Shown here: positions 48,331 through 60,580 of the stretch, one piece after another
Layout of the letters: each line of letters begins with the position of its first letter
Numbering within the stretch: position 1 is the first letter of the stretch
DNA from: Temnothorax longispinosus
Lineage: Eukaryota; Arthropoda; Insecta; Hymenoptera; Formicidae
Reading direction: 5' to 3'
DNA length: 64,000 nucleotides
Assembly (NCBI RefSeq): GCF_030848805.1
Contig: NC_092358.1
Coordinates: 11,944,433 to 12,008,432 of the forward strand
The notes under the pieces: model-generated
The model's database searches: none
Told to the model about the DNA's origin: nothing
The model's input: the letters and a program-made list of their open reading frames with translations, nothing else
Program-made: the position numbers and the translations under genes

Positions 48331-51300
48331 CTTCCGCCCGGTTTTTCGATCGCGCGCGATTGCTTTTATTGCGGCAAGAATGGAGGCGAGTTGAATCGAT
48401 CGAGGCCGAATGAATACTTCATAAAGGTTTTCCAATCGTACTCCATCGCTCGCACTATTAACGGTTACGCGATTGCGAGAGGCTCCTCTCCTCGATCGAC
48501 TCGGCGGCGCGGCATTCTGCGAAAGTAACATCATTAAGACGAAACTTAAACAGGTCTCGAATTTAGAGAGACCAACTGGTATGCAATTGAGAAAAACCCC
48601 CTCATTAAACTTTCCCCTCGGAATAAAAGGTCGGCGAGGATGGTAACTCGAGGTCGTGGAAAATCGGATGGATTTAGGGGAAACAGCGAGGCGGGAAAGA
48701 GCCGAAGAAACAGTAATAAGAGAAATTCGGAATAGAGCAAAATTCGAACCTTTCTCCCTCCTTTCAGAGAGCAACTAGCGCAGTTACTGGCGGTTGTTGT
48801 GGTCATTGATACCCCTTCATCGAAAACTTCAGTAAATTTCTCGACGCAAATAATTAATGTAAATTATTATGCCAGTTATTACATCAAACTATCACCATCG
48901 TAATAATATCTATTATCAAAAATTAATCAATAATAGCTGAACTAAATTAATTTACGATTTATTTATATAATAATACAATAACTTATTTAATATTAGATAA
49001 AACAAGAATATATAACGGCTTCATTACCTAACAATAATTACTTATTATTAATTTCGTTTCTCGTACATATTTAGTGTATTCGACTTCAAATGGATTTCTA
49101 TAAATATAATAGTAGTAATTAAATATATCTGCGTCTTGTCATATTTTATAAACATGTATTTAAAGATGTAAAAAACTGAAAATATGACGAACTTTATAAA
49201 CAACAGAAAAATAAAACTGGAGATCTATAATATACCTGAAATTCTAAAATGTTATCAAATTGTTCATAATTATTACGTTAAAAAAGTTTTCAAACATGAT
49301 CTTGTTATCACTTTTTAATATTTCCATATTATGTAAATTAAAATATTTCACATAAAACTTAAAAAAACAAACATTAAATTATCGAATTTAATGTATAAAT
49401 AAAAGTCAAGAGCATCAAAAAGACAAGAACAAATTAGCAGAATTTAATTTAATTCGTCCAAAAAGAATAGAAAAGAAGATTCCATTAAATATATTTACTA
49501 ACTTCTATAAAATTTTCCTCCAAAGCAGATATTATCTTTACTTTTTTTTAAGACATAAATTTTATCTTATTATGCTTCGCCAGAAGAGAAGCACAATAAA
49601 ATATTTCGCGAAGCAAATGTATTTATTAAACTCCTATAAAATTTTCCCGAAATTTTCTCGCACGCCTGGATAAATTTTTGGATTACGTTTTTGACTATGC
49701 GCGCCCTGCTCTACTTCTTCGAACCGTAGGAGCCCAGGATTAGAGGCAGGAAAAGGTGAGAAAGAGTGGGGCTAGGAAGTTCACATTGCAGAGATAAGGA
49801 GAGCCTCGTTAGGCGCGCTGCCCACTGCCCACACACTCCTCTCCACGAGTCCGCGAATAAATGTTTTATCGTTTGATATTTGCCTCGTTTCTTGCCTGAA
49901 CCGCCATGTCTGGAGAAAGGCAGGAAATCTCGTGCGGTTATGCCCGCGCACACGCGGTATACGCCGACGTGACTCACGAGAATACAAGAGAGCGAAGAGA
50001 GAGAGAAAGAAAGAAGGGGGAAGAAAGAGAAAGATAGAGGGGAGCGAACGAATTTGTCGATCAAAATGGATTCGGGGTTATGGGTCGTCGAATAAAGTTA
50101 TAAGTCATATGCAAACCGCCGGAACAATAGTAGGTATCTCGAGGTGAGCGTTCTTGACATCACGCAACACGCTCACAAGAAAACGCAAAACCATATACGT
50201 AATGTATATATATTATATATATTATACATATGTCTGTATAACGTGCAATCGATGAGACGGGTGGATATATGTACGCTGCTTTTCTAAAGTTAAGCTAATG
50301 CTCTTATCACGAGTGCCTTAGGAATTTATTCCTCTTTGGGAAATTGAAGTGGATCCGAGTGATACGGTAGACGCGTCCTGCAAAGAACTTGTTGCAGAAA
50401 TATTACCTACTAATCTGTCTTCTTAAATAAAGACGAAGACACTATTATTTCAATATCTTATTACAATATTACGTATCTATTTCCGTTTTGAATTTCATGG
50501 TATGGAATAATTCCAGCCTGCATAATACTAAGGAAATATCAAGATAATACTTTCCCGTAACAAGTTACTACGTCTGAATACAAAATTACTTTTAACGTAT
50601 CTATGAATAATTCAATAAAGTTTCAGGTATAGGTTTCCAGTGTTATTGCGTCTATATACCGATATAATTTATAGTATTATATATGCTATAAAATTTGCAT
50701 TACATAACATCGTTACAAGGAACCCACCTAATAATGGCAGCATTTTTTCATTTAAATTAATGTGTGCTCGTAATCCTGAAAAACGTTGAATGAGAAATAA
50801 AACCTACTGACACATTAACCTGAACAAAAATTGTAAATCGACTCTCAAATCCCCTTATTAAAATACAAGTCGATATTAAAATGTATACGGATATTAGCAA
50901 AAAAAAAAAAGCGTGGAGTAGGTCATCGCGCAAATATTCTTCGACGGAATAAATTGCTGAGGATTATAGGAAATCAAAGATCGACTGAGTTGTTGATAAA
51001 CCATTATTTGCACCATAAACAAATCAAATCGATGAGGCCGAATGATTTAGACCTCGATATATATCTAATATTTCCAGCAATGAAATAAAATTTAATATAT
51101 TTGCGATGTAAATGTATCAAAATGTAAATCTAAAAATCTTAATACATTTCATATTATTTTCGTAGTATAATTATTTGTGTATAATAAACGGCATTATACG
51201 GCGCTACGTCTAAATATGTCAAAAATATATATACAACATATATTCAATCAAGACTTACACTCATTATAATAATTTACACCGCCGACACGGTAATAAGCCA

Positions 51301-54300
51301 CAAAGTTTAGTCTACGATTCATTTTATTTCATCATGATGGATTGAACGTAGCAGAGACGGCCAGCTTTTCGTCAAAGAGAGATGCGAAAGCTAGACGCTC
51401 TCTATAAGGTATGCTTTCCATACCTTAATCATTTTGCCCCTTTTTTGGCACTGAGGCCACGACATCCATTTAAAGCTTTGGCAACCTCAGAGAGACGCCG
51501 CCACCGTTTTCGTTCCTTTCGTATTTTTCCCTTCCGTTGCCGTATGCGCCGGAGCAACGGGCGAAACGACGGACTGCCCTACTTTCGTTATTGCCGGAGC
51601 AATTTCGATTGGCAGATCGGATGCACACACTCTGTGTGACTCTCGTTCACCTCAATAAACTCGTTTGGCGGCGAGAGATATATGCCGATGCAATTCCGAC
51701 GCGCGCGCGCAATTTTGAAGCGCCGCTCGTGACGGAAATATCCGACTTGACTCGAAACGATATCCGCGGACAAATTTTACCTTTAAGACCTCTCTAAAAA
51801 TATTTCAAAAACAAAAACGCGTTGATTTCGAGCACTTTGCACGTATACACGTGCAGTGTCAAATGTCCATTATCTATTTGACAGCGCAGAGCGCCATTTG
51901 AAACGTTCGTGCGACAATCACGTTGTCTCGCGCAGATTAACTTTTCGACGAAGAGCAGAAGATCTCGATGACAGTTCAGAGATTCGATCATGAAATCGGT
52001 CGGCCTCGGAGCGAAGACCGATGACCAGAAAACAACGCGATCTGTCGCCGCGCCGGTTCGTAATGGCATGAGCGAGAAGGGGAAGCAGGGGGGACGGAAA
52101 CAGAGCAAGGGAAAAAGAAGTCGAATGCTCCTTAACCACGGTCGTCGGCGGCTTTGAGCGCGCGGCGATAACTCGCGAGGGGAAACGAGCCGGTGGTTAT
52201 CCGCTACTCGCGGAACGATTTAACGGCGGGTTTGCTCGGCCGGGTTAATGATAGCCCGAGCGAGGAAAGTATTCACGGCGGTGGCGACGACGGCGGCGAT
52301 GGCGATGGTGATGGTGGTGGCGGTGGCGGTGGCGGTGGCGGCGGGGCCCCCAATGGGTGGCACGCGGGGGTCAGGTGCTCTCGGTAGAAAGTGAACCAAC
52401 CGTGTACTTGAAACTCGCGAGAGAACGAGAATGTAACCAGTCGGTCCGGCTCGAGACGAGGGCAGGAGAGGAGGAGGAGTAGGGAAAGATAGGAAGAGGG
52501 TCCAACGACTGGCTCGAAACGTGTCCCACTGTCGAGAAGGCACGTCCCGATGTTATTGCCGACATAAAGAGACCTGCCTGCGAATGAGACGTGTGCCGTC
52601 GGTGCGGATTCGCTCGTTCGTCGGCGAATTAAAAAATAAAAGAGGAATCTTTCTCGCAAGCCGCCGACAGCCGCGAACGTGAATTCGGGTTATTCAGCCC
52701 GCGGGAAGACGGGTCGATGCGATTCCCTCTCGTTCGGATTACCGTTTATGGAGAGCCGCTGACGAAACTATTTCGGAAATACGAAGCGTGCCGATAAATG
52801 GAAATTGGTACTAAATAATTCTTTAGATAACATTGATTCCCTTTTATTCGCAGTATTCGATCGAATAATTAAAATCTACCCTATTATTAAGTATTCATTA
52901 ACAATAAAATTAGTTAATTTTAGTTAATTAAATTCTCCACCATCGTACGTAGATACTCAGTTAATATAAAAAAAACTAATAATAAAATCAGCCAATAAAT
53001 TAAGCTAGAGAATATCTTTTAATATCTAAAAAAAATAATTAACATAACACAAAAAAATAATTAACAAATTATTAATAGTCCTCTTCATAAATTTCCCGAT
53101 GTTAAAAATAGCAACAGCTTTACAAAGAAGTTAATATGTTTCAAAAAAAAATGTCATTAATTAGTTTTTTTTTTTATTGAGTGAGGCTATTTCAGTCATT
53201 AAATTTCAAAAATAAAAAGTTTATATCATGTGCAAAATATAATCTCCGTTTAAAAATTTACTTTTTAATTAAGATAATACGTTAGCATAAACAGCTTTCA
53301 TCTTGCAAAGATAACTTCGAAACACCTAACTCGGCTGACAACTACGAGATTATAAATCTCAACCTAATCGAGTTATTGATGATGGGAACGGTTTCTAGAT
53401 AACTCTAGAAACTCTAAACTAGGTTGTTAAATTGGAAAAGTGGATCTCTTTCCTGATACAAAGTATAATACATTAGATTTGAATCATTTTAACAACCATG
53501 ACCTATTTATTGTGACATATTTTGCCTGATAAATGTAACAGAAACCATTTTTAGCATAGTAAAAGTCACGAAAAAATGTGAATTTATGAACTAATAAAAT
53601 AGACAAAATGCATAAAACCTGTAATTTATATACAAATAAAATTTCTTCAAAATAAAAATCAAAGTACAGTAATGTGTTTAACTTTAAAAAGACTACCCAA
53701 ACTTATAAAAAAAAAAAAACAAATTAATGACAAGGTCTCTCTCAGTAAGAGAGCTTATTGACATTAAATCAATACGTGTGATAAATAAATTTCTTCGCGA
53801 CGCTATCAAATTTTCATTACCTGTCTTCGATAACGGATCGAGTATCTAGAAGTGTAATCCAGCCTCCTACATAATTAGTATGTCGCAGAGTGTAGAAAGC
53901 AGCAGATACAATTTTTACTGGAAGCAAACCTTTCAACTTAACGAACGAAGTAATTTTCGTTCCAGGTCTCGGGCGCAGAGCCGCGATAAAAAGAGCGGAA
54001 CTTTAGCGGGGGAGTATACCAAAGGGAAAAACGAGTTTCCTCGTCGGAAACACTCCATGCTTTCCCACGTCCGAATCGTACGAGTACGACGAAGAACCGC
54101 CGGCTGTAAGTACCGACCGATCCGAAAATATAGCATCGCGCGGTAACAGAAACCATGCTGTCCATAAAAATGAAACGTAATCGATGCGCGTCGCAATGTC
54201 TCTATGCAGAATTACGAGTTACGTGATTCTGTAAGAAATGACCGTCGTCAATTATTGCAATGTGCCAATATATAACTAAACTGAGACTGAAATAGCCCGT

Positions 54301-54535
54301 GTTACTTAACGAAGGGTAGTAGGTATATAATCGGAGGACGAATATAACGGACAAACAAGGTTGGAATACATTAATCATTGATTTGCGAATACCTGAGAAC
54401 CAACAAATCAGAAAAGAATGATTTATATATTCAAAATACAGTGAATATCAAATTATCTTAAAATTAAAATCGAATATTAAATGTAATCAAGAGACACGGT
54501 AGTGTCTCGTGCCAAGTAAAATTATAGACGCCGCG
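48331..54535. other. 6.2 kb without recognisable gene
   Basis: CpG-rich at 48.3-48.8, 49.7-50.1, 51.4-52.8 and 53.9-54.2 kb; the remainder is AT-rich, especially 48.8-49.6 and 52.8-53.8 kb. Frames such as 49711-50064 (117 codons, minus) and 52273-52659 (128 codons, minus, running into a poly-Pro repeat) have no domain and competing frames. A GGT/GGC microsatellite lies at 52277-52346. Confidence 0.5.
52277..52346. repeat. (GGTGGC)n-type repeat
   Basis: GGC/GGT/GAT triplets over about 70 bp. They read as poly-Gly or poly-Pro in overlapping frames, which is why long frames appear there. Confidence 0.85.
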
Positions 54536-55056
54536 TTAAGAGAATCCTGGAGTGACGGCCGAACTCCGAAAGCGCCCTCATCTAAGCGGAATTAAAAATA
54601 TCGATTATTTTGATCATTCTGTCCTTATCCAACGAGATCTTACGAGATATCTGTCCTTGTCAGATTGCAACGCCATGTACACTGCGTGTGTGTACATGCA
54701 TAAAAAGTTGGATGAAAATTCTTTCTTATTAGGCTTTTAACCTTAGTTTCAATGATGTCACGCTGTTCTTTGATCTAGTCCGAGATGCGGGACATTTTCA
54801 ATTTGTACACGTAAGCTATATAATTTGTATATATAAGCAAACGTTTCCTTGAAGTGACAGCTCTAAGTACAAAAGGTGCAACACCAAGTAGTATTAAATA
54901 TATTTTTAAGTTTTTAGTCTTAAATTTACTATCCCGCACATGATTTCTGTACGTACTTTAAACGTGTAAATTGGCTTTCCATTCTGTAAAGCCAATTCGA
55001 AGAAAATTGGTCCAGCTGAAATGTCGGTAATTGTCATGACTCCAAGATCCCCTTAA
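54536..55056. mobile_element. TTAA-flanked MITE, GGGGATCC family, copy 2
   Basis: TTAA at 54536-54539 and 55053-55056. Ends read inward: TTAAGAGAATCCTGGAGTGA and TTAAGGGGATCTTGGAGTCA. The interior is homologous, in the same orientation, to 26937-27481, sharing CTGTAAAGCCAATT and AATGTCGGTAA near the right end. Divergence is high, so both copies are old. The right TTAA is also the left boundary of the next element. Confidence 0.75.
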
Positions 55057-55510
55057 GGACGTTTTCTCGTCCTTATACTAGAGAAAATCGATTTTCTTAG
55101 GATTTTCTTAAAACTGTGAATATACGTTAATTTAGGTGTGTTTTATGCGTGGTATAAATTTCAGTACCTCTTCCGGTATAAAAAATCAAGATACTGAGCC
55201 TCAAAGTTTCAACTTTTACTAATGAAAAGGTTTTCCAGGCCAAACGGTAAGAGATACGAGGTTGGTCAAGAGGACCAAAGTTGCTCCTCTCGTCGAGTTT
55301 ATAAGGAAAAAATGCCAAAACTAAAAAAAATTAAATTTAAAAAATTTTTTTTGAAACTTTGAGGCTCAGTATCTTTATTTTTTATACCGGAAGAGGTACT
55401 GAAATTTATACCACGCATAAAGCACACCTAAATTAACGTATATTCACAGTTTCAAGAAAATCCTAAGAAAATCGATTTTCTCTAGTATAAGGACGAGAGA
55501 ACGTCCTTAA
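55053..55510. mobile_element. TTAA-flanked foldback MITE with 160-bp arms
   Basis: TTAA at 55053-55056 and 55507-55510. The inverted arms (55053-55213 and 55350-55510) begin TTAAGGACGTTxTCTCGTCC and are about 97% identical by eye, so the insertion looks young. The 136-bp loop is unrelated to the arms. No coding capacity. Confidence 0.85.
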
Positions 55511-55542
55511 CAGAAGTTGAAATGCTCCTACGTTATAGGAAA

Positions 55543-55857
55543 TAATTATATGATTAAACGAACTTACCTGTAAGTGAAGTTCTATCATAATTGTATGAAG
55601 CGCCTCTTCCGAAGAGATCATATGGTAGTAGCCCCTACTATGTACCGATGTACCACAGTTTTAAAGTTCTAAAACTTTCCGTTAGGGTTAGCTTCCCGTT
55701 CCGTTGGTCATTTATTTAAAGTGCTGCCGTAATATCTAGGGTTCTAATAATATTAGAATTGGGTATATACTGGGTGGGACCAATCTCTTCGGAAGAGGCG
55801 CTTCATACAATTATGATAGAACTTCACTTACAGGTAAGTTCGTTTAATCATATAATT
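55543..55857. repeat. 75-bp inverted repeat around an end-like sequence
   Basis: The arms 55543-55617 and 55783-55857 match without visible mismatch. They contain AACGAACTTACCTGTAAGTG and, on the other side, TTACAGGTAAGTTCG. The spacer starts with CATATGGTAGTAGCCCCTAC and is similar (about 95%) to the reverse complement of 60460-60560, the far end of the DIRS element. This is a complex left terminus of the DIRS insertion. Confidence 0.75.
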
Positions 55858-55863
55858 GTATTG

Positions 55864-55893
55864 CGCGCCTCTTCCTCGAGATCATATGGTAGC
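55864..55893. repeat. left terminal word of the DIRS element
   Basis: GCGCGCCTCTTCCTCGAGAT followed by CATATGGTAG. The inverted partner is at about 60535-60565 with one difference; similarity stops after GGTAG. Confidence 0.6.
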
Positions 55894-56524
55894 TGTTTAA
55901 AGTTATTACGGCAGATAGATTATGCCTGAGATTCCGTGAAAGGGACAACAAAAATTTATAATTTACAATTTTTAACCGCATTTAGCGTATATCCACTTAA
56001 CCAAAGGATTTAAACAAAAAGACAATTAAATCCTTAATTTGTATAGCTAAGGATAGATTTAGCGATATATTTATATATTTTAATTATATATAATATACAT
56101 TTCAATTATTATTAATATCTTGCGCACCATTTACTGCGCCCGGCTCTAATTTTTTTTTTTAGCTTCGCAAAACGTTGTTGACCACTCTGCCGCCTTTCTA
56201 ACAACGTCTATGATGACGCCACTTCGCTTATCGGCCGAAGTTGAGGCATGGCGGGTGCTATATGCACTGGTCACATCCGTGTCAATATTCTACTTACGTT
56301 GTCAAACAGCTTTACTACTATTAAGATAGTTTTTCAACCGTTATGACTTCATATCACCCCAGCGCCATAATCCAATACAATACAATCCTGGGATCCTCAG
56401 AATCATATTTTGGCCAGTGGCATGCTAGGATGCAGCTTTCTAACTTATCTTCATTCTCGCATCTTGTGTGCAATAAACCTTAGACCAGAACTTGAGATTA
56501 ACCTCCAAGGCGTTTGTTGGTGTA

Positions 56525-56525
<1 letters not shown>

Positions 56526-56565
<40 letters not shown>
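56526..56565. repeat. (TA)n microsatellite
   Basis: About 20 TA units inside the DIRS remnant. Confidence 0.9.
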
Positions 56566-56568
<3 letters not shown>

Positions 56569-56774
56569 ACCTGTTCACTAAATAAGTTCTTCTGAGAGGT
56601 GGCGAATAAAGGTCGATGATTTCTGGTCAAACTTGAACTCAGATCTTTAGCTAATTAGAGCAGCGCACATCTTTCTGTGCTATGATCATCACCACCTCTG
56701 AATTTTATAACAATAAGACTTATCCAAGATTATTATGTACAACTATCAGACATGCCCATAAGAAGCTTTACTTC

Positions 56775-56880
56775 CTTGAAACCTTTTAATCGAGGGCTCC
56801 ATCCGCGAAGAAAACATAATGTCTGTCGCTTCTACGTCTCTTAGCTCGAACGCTTCTCTGGCAGCGTCCCGACAATCAGG
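56775..56880 (-). pseudogene. DIRS tyrosine recombinase N-terminal fragment
   Basis: An open stretch of about 35 codons reads CRDAAREAFELRDVEATDIM followed by FSSRMEPSIKRFQ. This matches the beginning of DIRS-type tyrosine recombinases (basic residues before an AF, then an Asp-Ile-Met, a Ser-rich turn and Ser-x-Lys-x-Phe/Tyr, the core-binding domain start). The catalytic R-H-R-Y part would lie at lower coordinates but is not recognisable there. Confidence 0.55.
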
Positions 56881-56939
56881 ATAATCCTCTTCCAGAGAGG
56901 ATATGACTTCTGGTCAAGAAACTACAGAAAATATTTACT

Positions 56940-57217
56940 CGGTTCCAAATAAAACGAATCAGAATCCAAGATTATTAAGTACACTAGGCCTCATGCCCGA
57001 ACTGGCCACTTAGGGGCCACTTCAATATCTCTCGAACCTTCCAATCTCACTTTTTTTTTACTCGAAGTATAGTCGCAAACGGAGAAGTTGCGTAAAAATT
57101 AAAATTGTTTCCAGCAATAAGTAAACGCGTTAATAACTAACGCTTCTCAATCGCTTATCCACGAGATATGACGCAAACATTTGGAATTGGTTCGAGATGC
57201 AAATAAATTGATGTTCG
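56940..57217 (-). pseudogene. DIRS RNase H-domain fragment
   Basis: The conceptual reading gives NINLFASRTNSKCLRHISW, then EALVINAFTYCW, then (after a frameshift) FYATSPFATILRV, then VAPKWPVRA and LDSDSFYLEPS. These are the landmark words of the RNase H / C-terminal polymerase region in DIRS elements: D-L-F-A-S-R-x-N, the NAF motif, F-Y-A-x-x-P-F and the V-x-P-x-W-P word. In-frame stops occur after the first two segments. Confidence 0.7.
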
Positions 57218-57561
57218 GTTTACAAAACCTCTGTACTATCGTTGAAAAGAAACCGTATTTGATAACACAAACTTCGTTTCCGGTTTAAGATGTCTCGACG
57301 CTCTTCTTGGATCGCAATACAATGTAAAGATCCAAAGATCCTTCTCTTTGCATCCCCCTCAGTCCTCTGAATTTTTGCGAGTTAGTTAAGACCAAAAACA
57401 CTGATAAGCACTCAAGATAGTTGATATGGCATTCCGATATCCGTGAATCCGCTGCGCTTGATAAGAAACACCTCAGCCTGAGGGTAACGCATCCAAATGT
57501 ATTTCTAAAGCAAATTTAAAAAGAAAAAACTTTTAATGAAACACCAGTCAAAAAACCTCTT

Positions 57562-58125
57562 TTAATTCGTGTTTCTCTGCAACACAATCAATTTTTCTTG
57601 TTCAGAATACTTCATGTGTATCCACCCAAATTTTAAGGATACACAACATAAATCTAAGGTTCCTATAAGCCTGGCAAAAATCTCGAATGGAATATCGTGT
57701 AATTGCCTCGGATTTATAAGCTGTTCACTAATTTTAGGTACTCGTATCCTAATCAAACCAAGAACCATATCTCTGGTCGCCAGCTTAATTTTTCTCCTTT
57801 TCTCACTCATTATGAATCATAGTGATTCCAGAAGCTGCATGTTTCTTGTATGTTTCTCAAACATACCGTATATGTCTCATCTAGAAAAAGAAAACCATCC
57901 AATTATTTAATTAACGGAAAAGTAGCCTAATTCTCTTAGGTAAGAGCTTTGCTTCATAGTTTTATATAAAAGTGTACGAAGCCGTGTTTTGCACAAAGGC
58001 GGGTACTTTAGCTCATAAAGAGCACCTTCAATAAGTGCTTATTCTCAAGTGCTTATATTGTCTGAATCAGCAATGTGAATTAATTAATATGCGTCCTTCA
58101 AATCAATCGACGCCAGGAATTATCC
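57562..58125 (-). pseudogene. DIRS reverse transcriptase, degenerate
   Basis: Starts with FLASIDLKDAY, polymerase motif A with its catalytic Asp, followed by LIHIADSD. Later come ALYELKYPP, TLLYKTMK, YLRELGYFSVN (where the catalytic Y-x-D-D should follow but is degraded), RNMQLLESL and, in the intact 82-codon tail, FEIFARLIGTLDLCCVSLKF and GWIHMKYSEQEKL. The tail corresponds to the I-G-x-L segment that joins polymerase and RNase H in DIRS elements. Several stops and shifts; the YxDD aspartates are lost. Confidence 0.7.
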
Positions 58126-58151
58126 TTTAGCCAGAATTTTTGACCTTTTTT

Positions 58152-58175
58152 TTATTATTATTATTATTATTATTT
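58152..58175. repeat. (TTA)n microsatellite
   Basis: About seven TTA units inside the DIRS remnant, just upstream (minus strand) of RT motif A. Confidence 0.85.
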
Positions 58176-58189
58176 TATGCTCAACATAT

Positions 58190-59000
58190 TGGTAACTTAT
58201 TTATTAAGCTATAACTTATAAAGGTTTTTCAGATTAAAGATTAACCTGTAAAAAATTTATTAGGTTTGGGAACAAGATAATTCTCGAAATAATTAATTTG
58301 AACTGGCTGATACTTCGGAATGGCCTGCTTCCTCGATAGTTGCACTATTTGTTACGAATCTGTATCTTTACCTGCTCGGCTATTGCGGTTCTTTCGGATA
58401 TATGAGTTGTCTCATTGACATTTAGACTGTGCCAGTCTATTGGCAACCTTACTTACAACTAATTTCTTTTCGTAGGCGCTTGTTCCGGCTTCCAACCGGT
58501 AACGTACCGGTAATGTAATTTTGAGAGGACAAGTTCTGTTATTGACTGTACATCTGCCTCTGCTCGCTCGCCTTTGATTGACCGTATGGCCTCTGTCGAT
58601 TTCGGCGAGACGGCCTCGCGAGTTTCTAGAACTCGAGGCCCTTGCAATTCCAGCAATGGCAGCAGTCATTCTGTGCTTCATTGATTGCCGCACAATTTTG
58701 GTTTCTCAACCATACGCTCGTCCTCTTACAATAGTGCTGTCTAGAACAGTCTTAACCTCCAAATTCATATTTAGTGGATTTATTACCGTATAAGTTTTCC
58801 AGAGGAATTTTTCAATTTGCATTCTCAAGACGAATTAGTTAGACCAAGACACCTGAATAACTTTTTCAGCAGGACCTTTCGCTCTTCCAAGGGAAGATCT
58901 TTTACAAGGATGTCTTCCCGCCTGACTACAAGATCCTTGTAACCCGCTGGTTTTAGGATTCTATTAGGCAAAATGCAATCTCTGAACATATCTACGATCA
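58190..59000 (-). pseudogene. DIRS gag-like / pre-RT region, poorly preserved
   Basis: Continuing upstream of RT on the minus strand are QPVQINYFENYLVPKPNKF (about 58310-58250), resembling the word just before polymerase motif A in DIRS elements, a 93-codon open frame (58412-58693), and a stretch reading VVRREDILVKDLPLEERKVL near 58860-58940. Position and order fit the gag region of a DIRS element, but gag is too variable for me to identify by sequence. Confidence 0.35.
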
Positions 59001-59890
59001 AACAGGAGAGCGACTCCTCGTATCACGACTCTTATCGTCTCGATGCTAAGCAGATTTACAAGCGTCTTTTAAACCTCATCTTAAGGATCGCTGCTAAACG
59101 TACTAAGGAACAGATACGCACTAGTTCGTAAGAAATCCTTGTCGTAAGAAAGACCTTCCAAATAATAACCACGACTACAGCTTTTCCTATTGGCATCATA
59201 TCGCCTGTAAGGATATTCGTATTCGAGGAAAAATAGTCTTTCTAATAGTTTCAAGGCGAGTTATACTCGGATTGTTTTTTAATATATTGGTTGAACCAGT
59301 ATATTTACGGATAATATTTTCCGCAATAATTTCTAAAAAAATTTAGATACCATCCTCAGTCAATAGTTGTCGATTGCCAGTCTGGTCGAAATCATTTACC
59401 TTTCTGATGATATTCTGAAACAAGATGTTATGAGTAAAGGTTATGTATGCAATTGAAATTTATCAATCACACATTTCCAAAGTGAACTGATTGGACCAAA
59501 ACACCTGGCTTTGCATATGCGTATTATATGTGTACAATTGAAGTTTCTCAATTTGCCTTCTCAAGTCGAATTGGTTAGACCAAGACTAAATCCCTTTTTT
59601 AAAGTCGCTACAGTCAGTACAGTCCCGAACAGGCTTGATAGCTGGAAGAACGTTACGCGGCGAGGTTTTGTGCACAATTGAAATTTAATTTGCATTTTCA
59701 AGTCAAATTGGTTGGACCAAGATGCCTGAATCTCGCCTATGCATCTTACCTCTTTTAAGGTCACTACCGCCCCGACCCAAATTGCTAGCTGGGAGGACGT
59801 TACGCGGCGAGGTTATGTGCACAATTAAAATTTTTCAATTTGCATTCTCAAGGTGAGTTGGTTGGACCAAAACACCTGAAACCTTTCTTT
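58808..59890. repeat. dispersed and tandem ~65-bp repeats in the DIRS remnant
   Basis: A word of the form TTTGCATTCTCAAG followed by GAATTGGTTGGACCAAGACA and CCTGAA occurs near 58818, 59480, 59550, 59693 and 59840 with some changes. Between the later copies lie repeated GGACGTTACGCGGCGAGGTT (59797-59816) and GAACGTTACGCGGCGAGG (59648-59665). Period is about 65-150 bp. Repeated units upstream of gag are compatible with a 5' leader of a retrotransposon. Confidence 0.6.
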
Positions 59891-60248
59891 ACGCATTACT
59901 GCATTGACATATAGTCAATATAGACGATACCTTTATATCTTGCTGCTGCGTCTCGCTCGGTTACTTTCGTCTAACCGTCAGGTGCCTCCTTGGCACCGAG
60001 GATGAGGACGGTGAGCCACGAGCACGACCGTGATGATCACGACACAGCGGCGACGGCGACGACGAGAGAATGCCTCGCGCGCGGTGCTCGCGATTACTCG
60101 CAACAACGACGCGCTTCCCTTCACTTCACCTGTTTCCCACAAACCGTGCGGAAACGCCGTGGAAGTGCAGCGTCAACCATTGTCACGACGACGACGGTCT
60201 CCGGCTTCGCGTAGCCGTCGTTCGTTCATCACTCGGCACATAACCTCG

Positions 60249-60294
60249 CACCGTACACATATGTGACATATGTAAGTGACACCGTACACATATG
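60249..60294. repeat. 15-bp direct repeat CACCGTACACATATG
   Basis: The word occurs at 60249-60263 and 60280-60294, with a further ACATATG between them. Confidence 0.6.
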
Positions 60295-60459
60295 ACAACG
60301 ACGAACGCTACCTCACCGTCGCTATCGTTTCCTTTCTGTACCTCCTCGCCGTCTTCCGAACTCGAGGAACCGTCTCTAACTTCCCTTACTTCTATTTTCT
60401 TCGAAATCTCGTAAACACGCGTGTGGCTTAATCGGCACAAAGTAAAAGAATGACCAACG

Positions 60460-60580
60460 GAACGGGAAGCTAACCCTAGCGGAAAATTTTAGAACTTTAA
60501 AACTGTGGTACATCGGTACATAGTAGGGGCTACTACCATATGATCTCAAGGAAGAGGCGCGCAATACAATAAATGACTAC
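60460..60580. repeat. right terminal repeat of the DIRS element
   Basis: Its reverse complement reads GCGCGCCTCTTCCTTGAGAT, then CATATGGTAGTAGCCCCTAC, continuing to GGTTAGCTTCCCGTTCCG. It is about 95% similar to 55590-55710 and, for the first 38 bp, to 55855-55893. Confidence 0.75.

Noticed and set aside
48331..48774. Full 197-codon extension of the 48.2-kb frame
   Set aside because: The part upstream of codon 149 is Ser/Arg-rich, shifts to CpG-rich composition and looks like open non-coding DNA; only the last 49 codons look protein-like.
52273..52659. 128-codon frame ending in poly-proline
   Set aside because: The proline/serine run is the reverse reading of the GGT/GGC microsatellite.
56590..56705. 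tRNA-like fold inside the DIRS remnant (inverted GAGGTGG ends, TAGCACAG and GTTCAAGTT words)
   Set aside because: The stems and spacing do not make a cloverleaf, box B is poor and the region is a degraded retrotransposon; coincidence is more likely.
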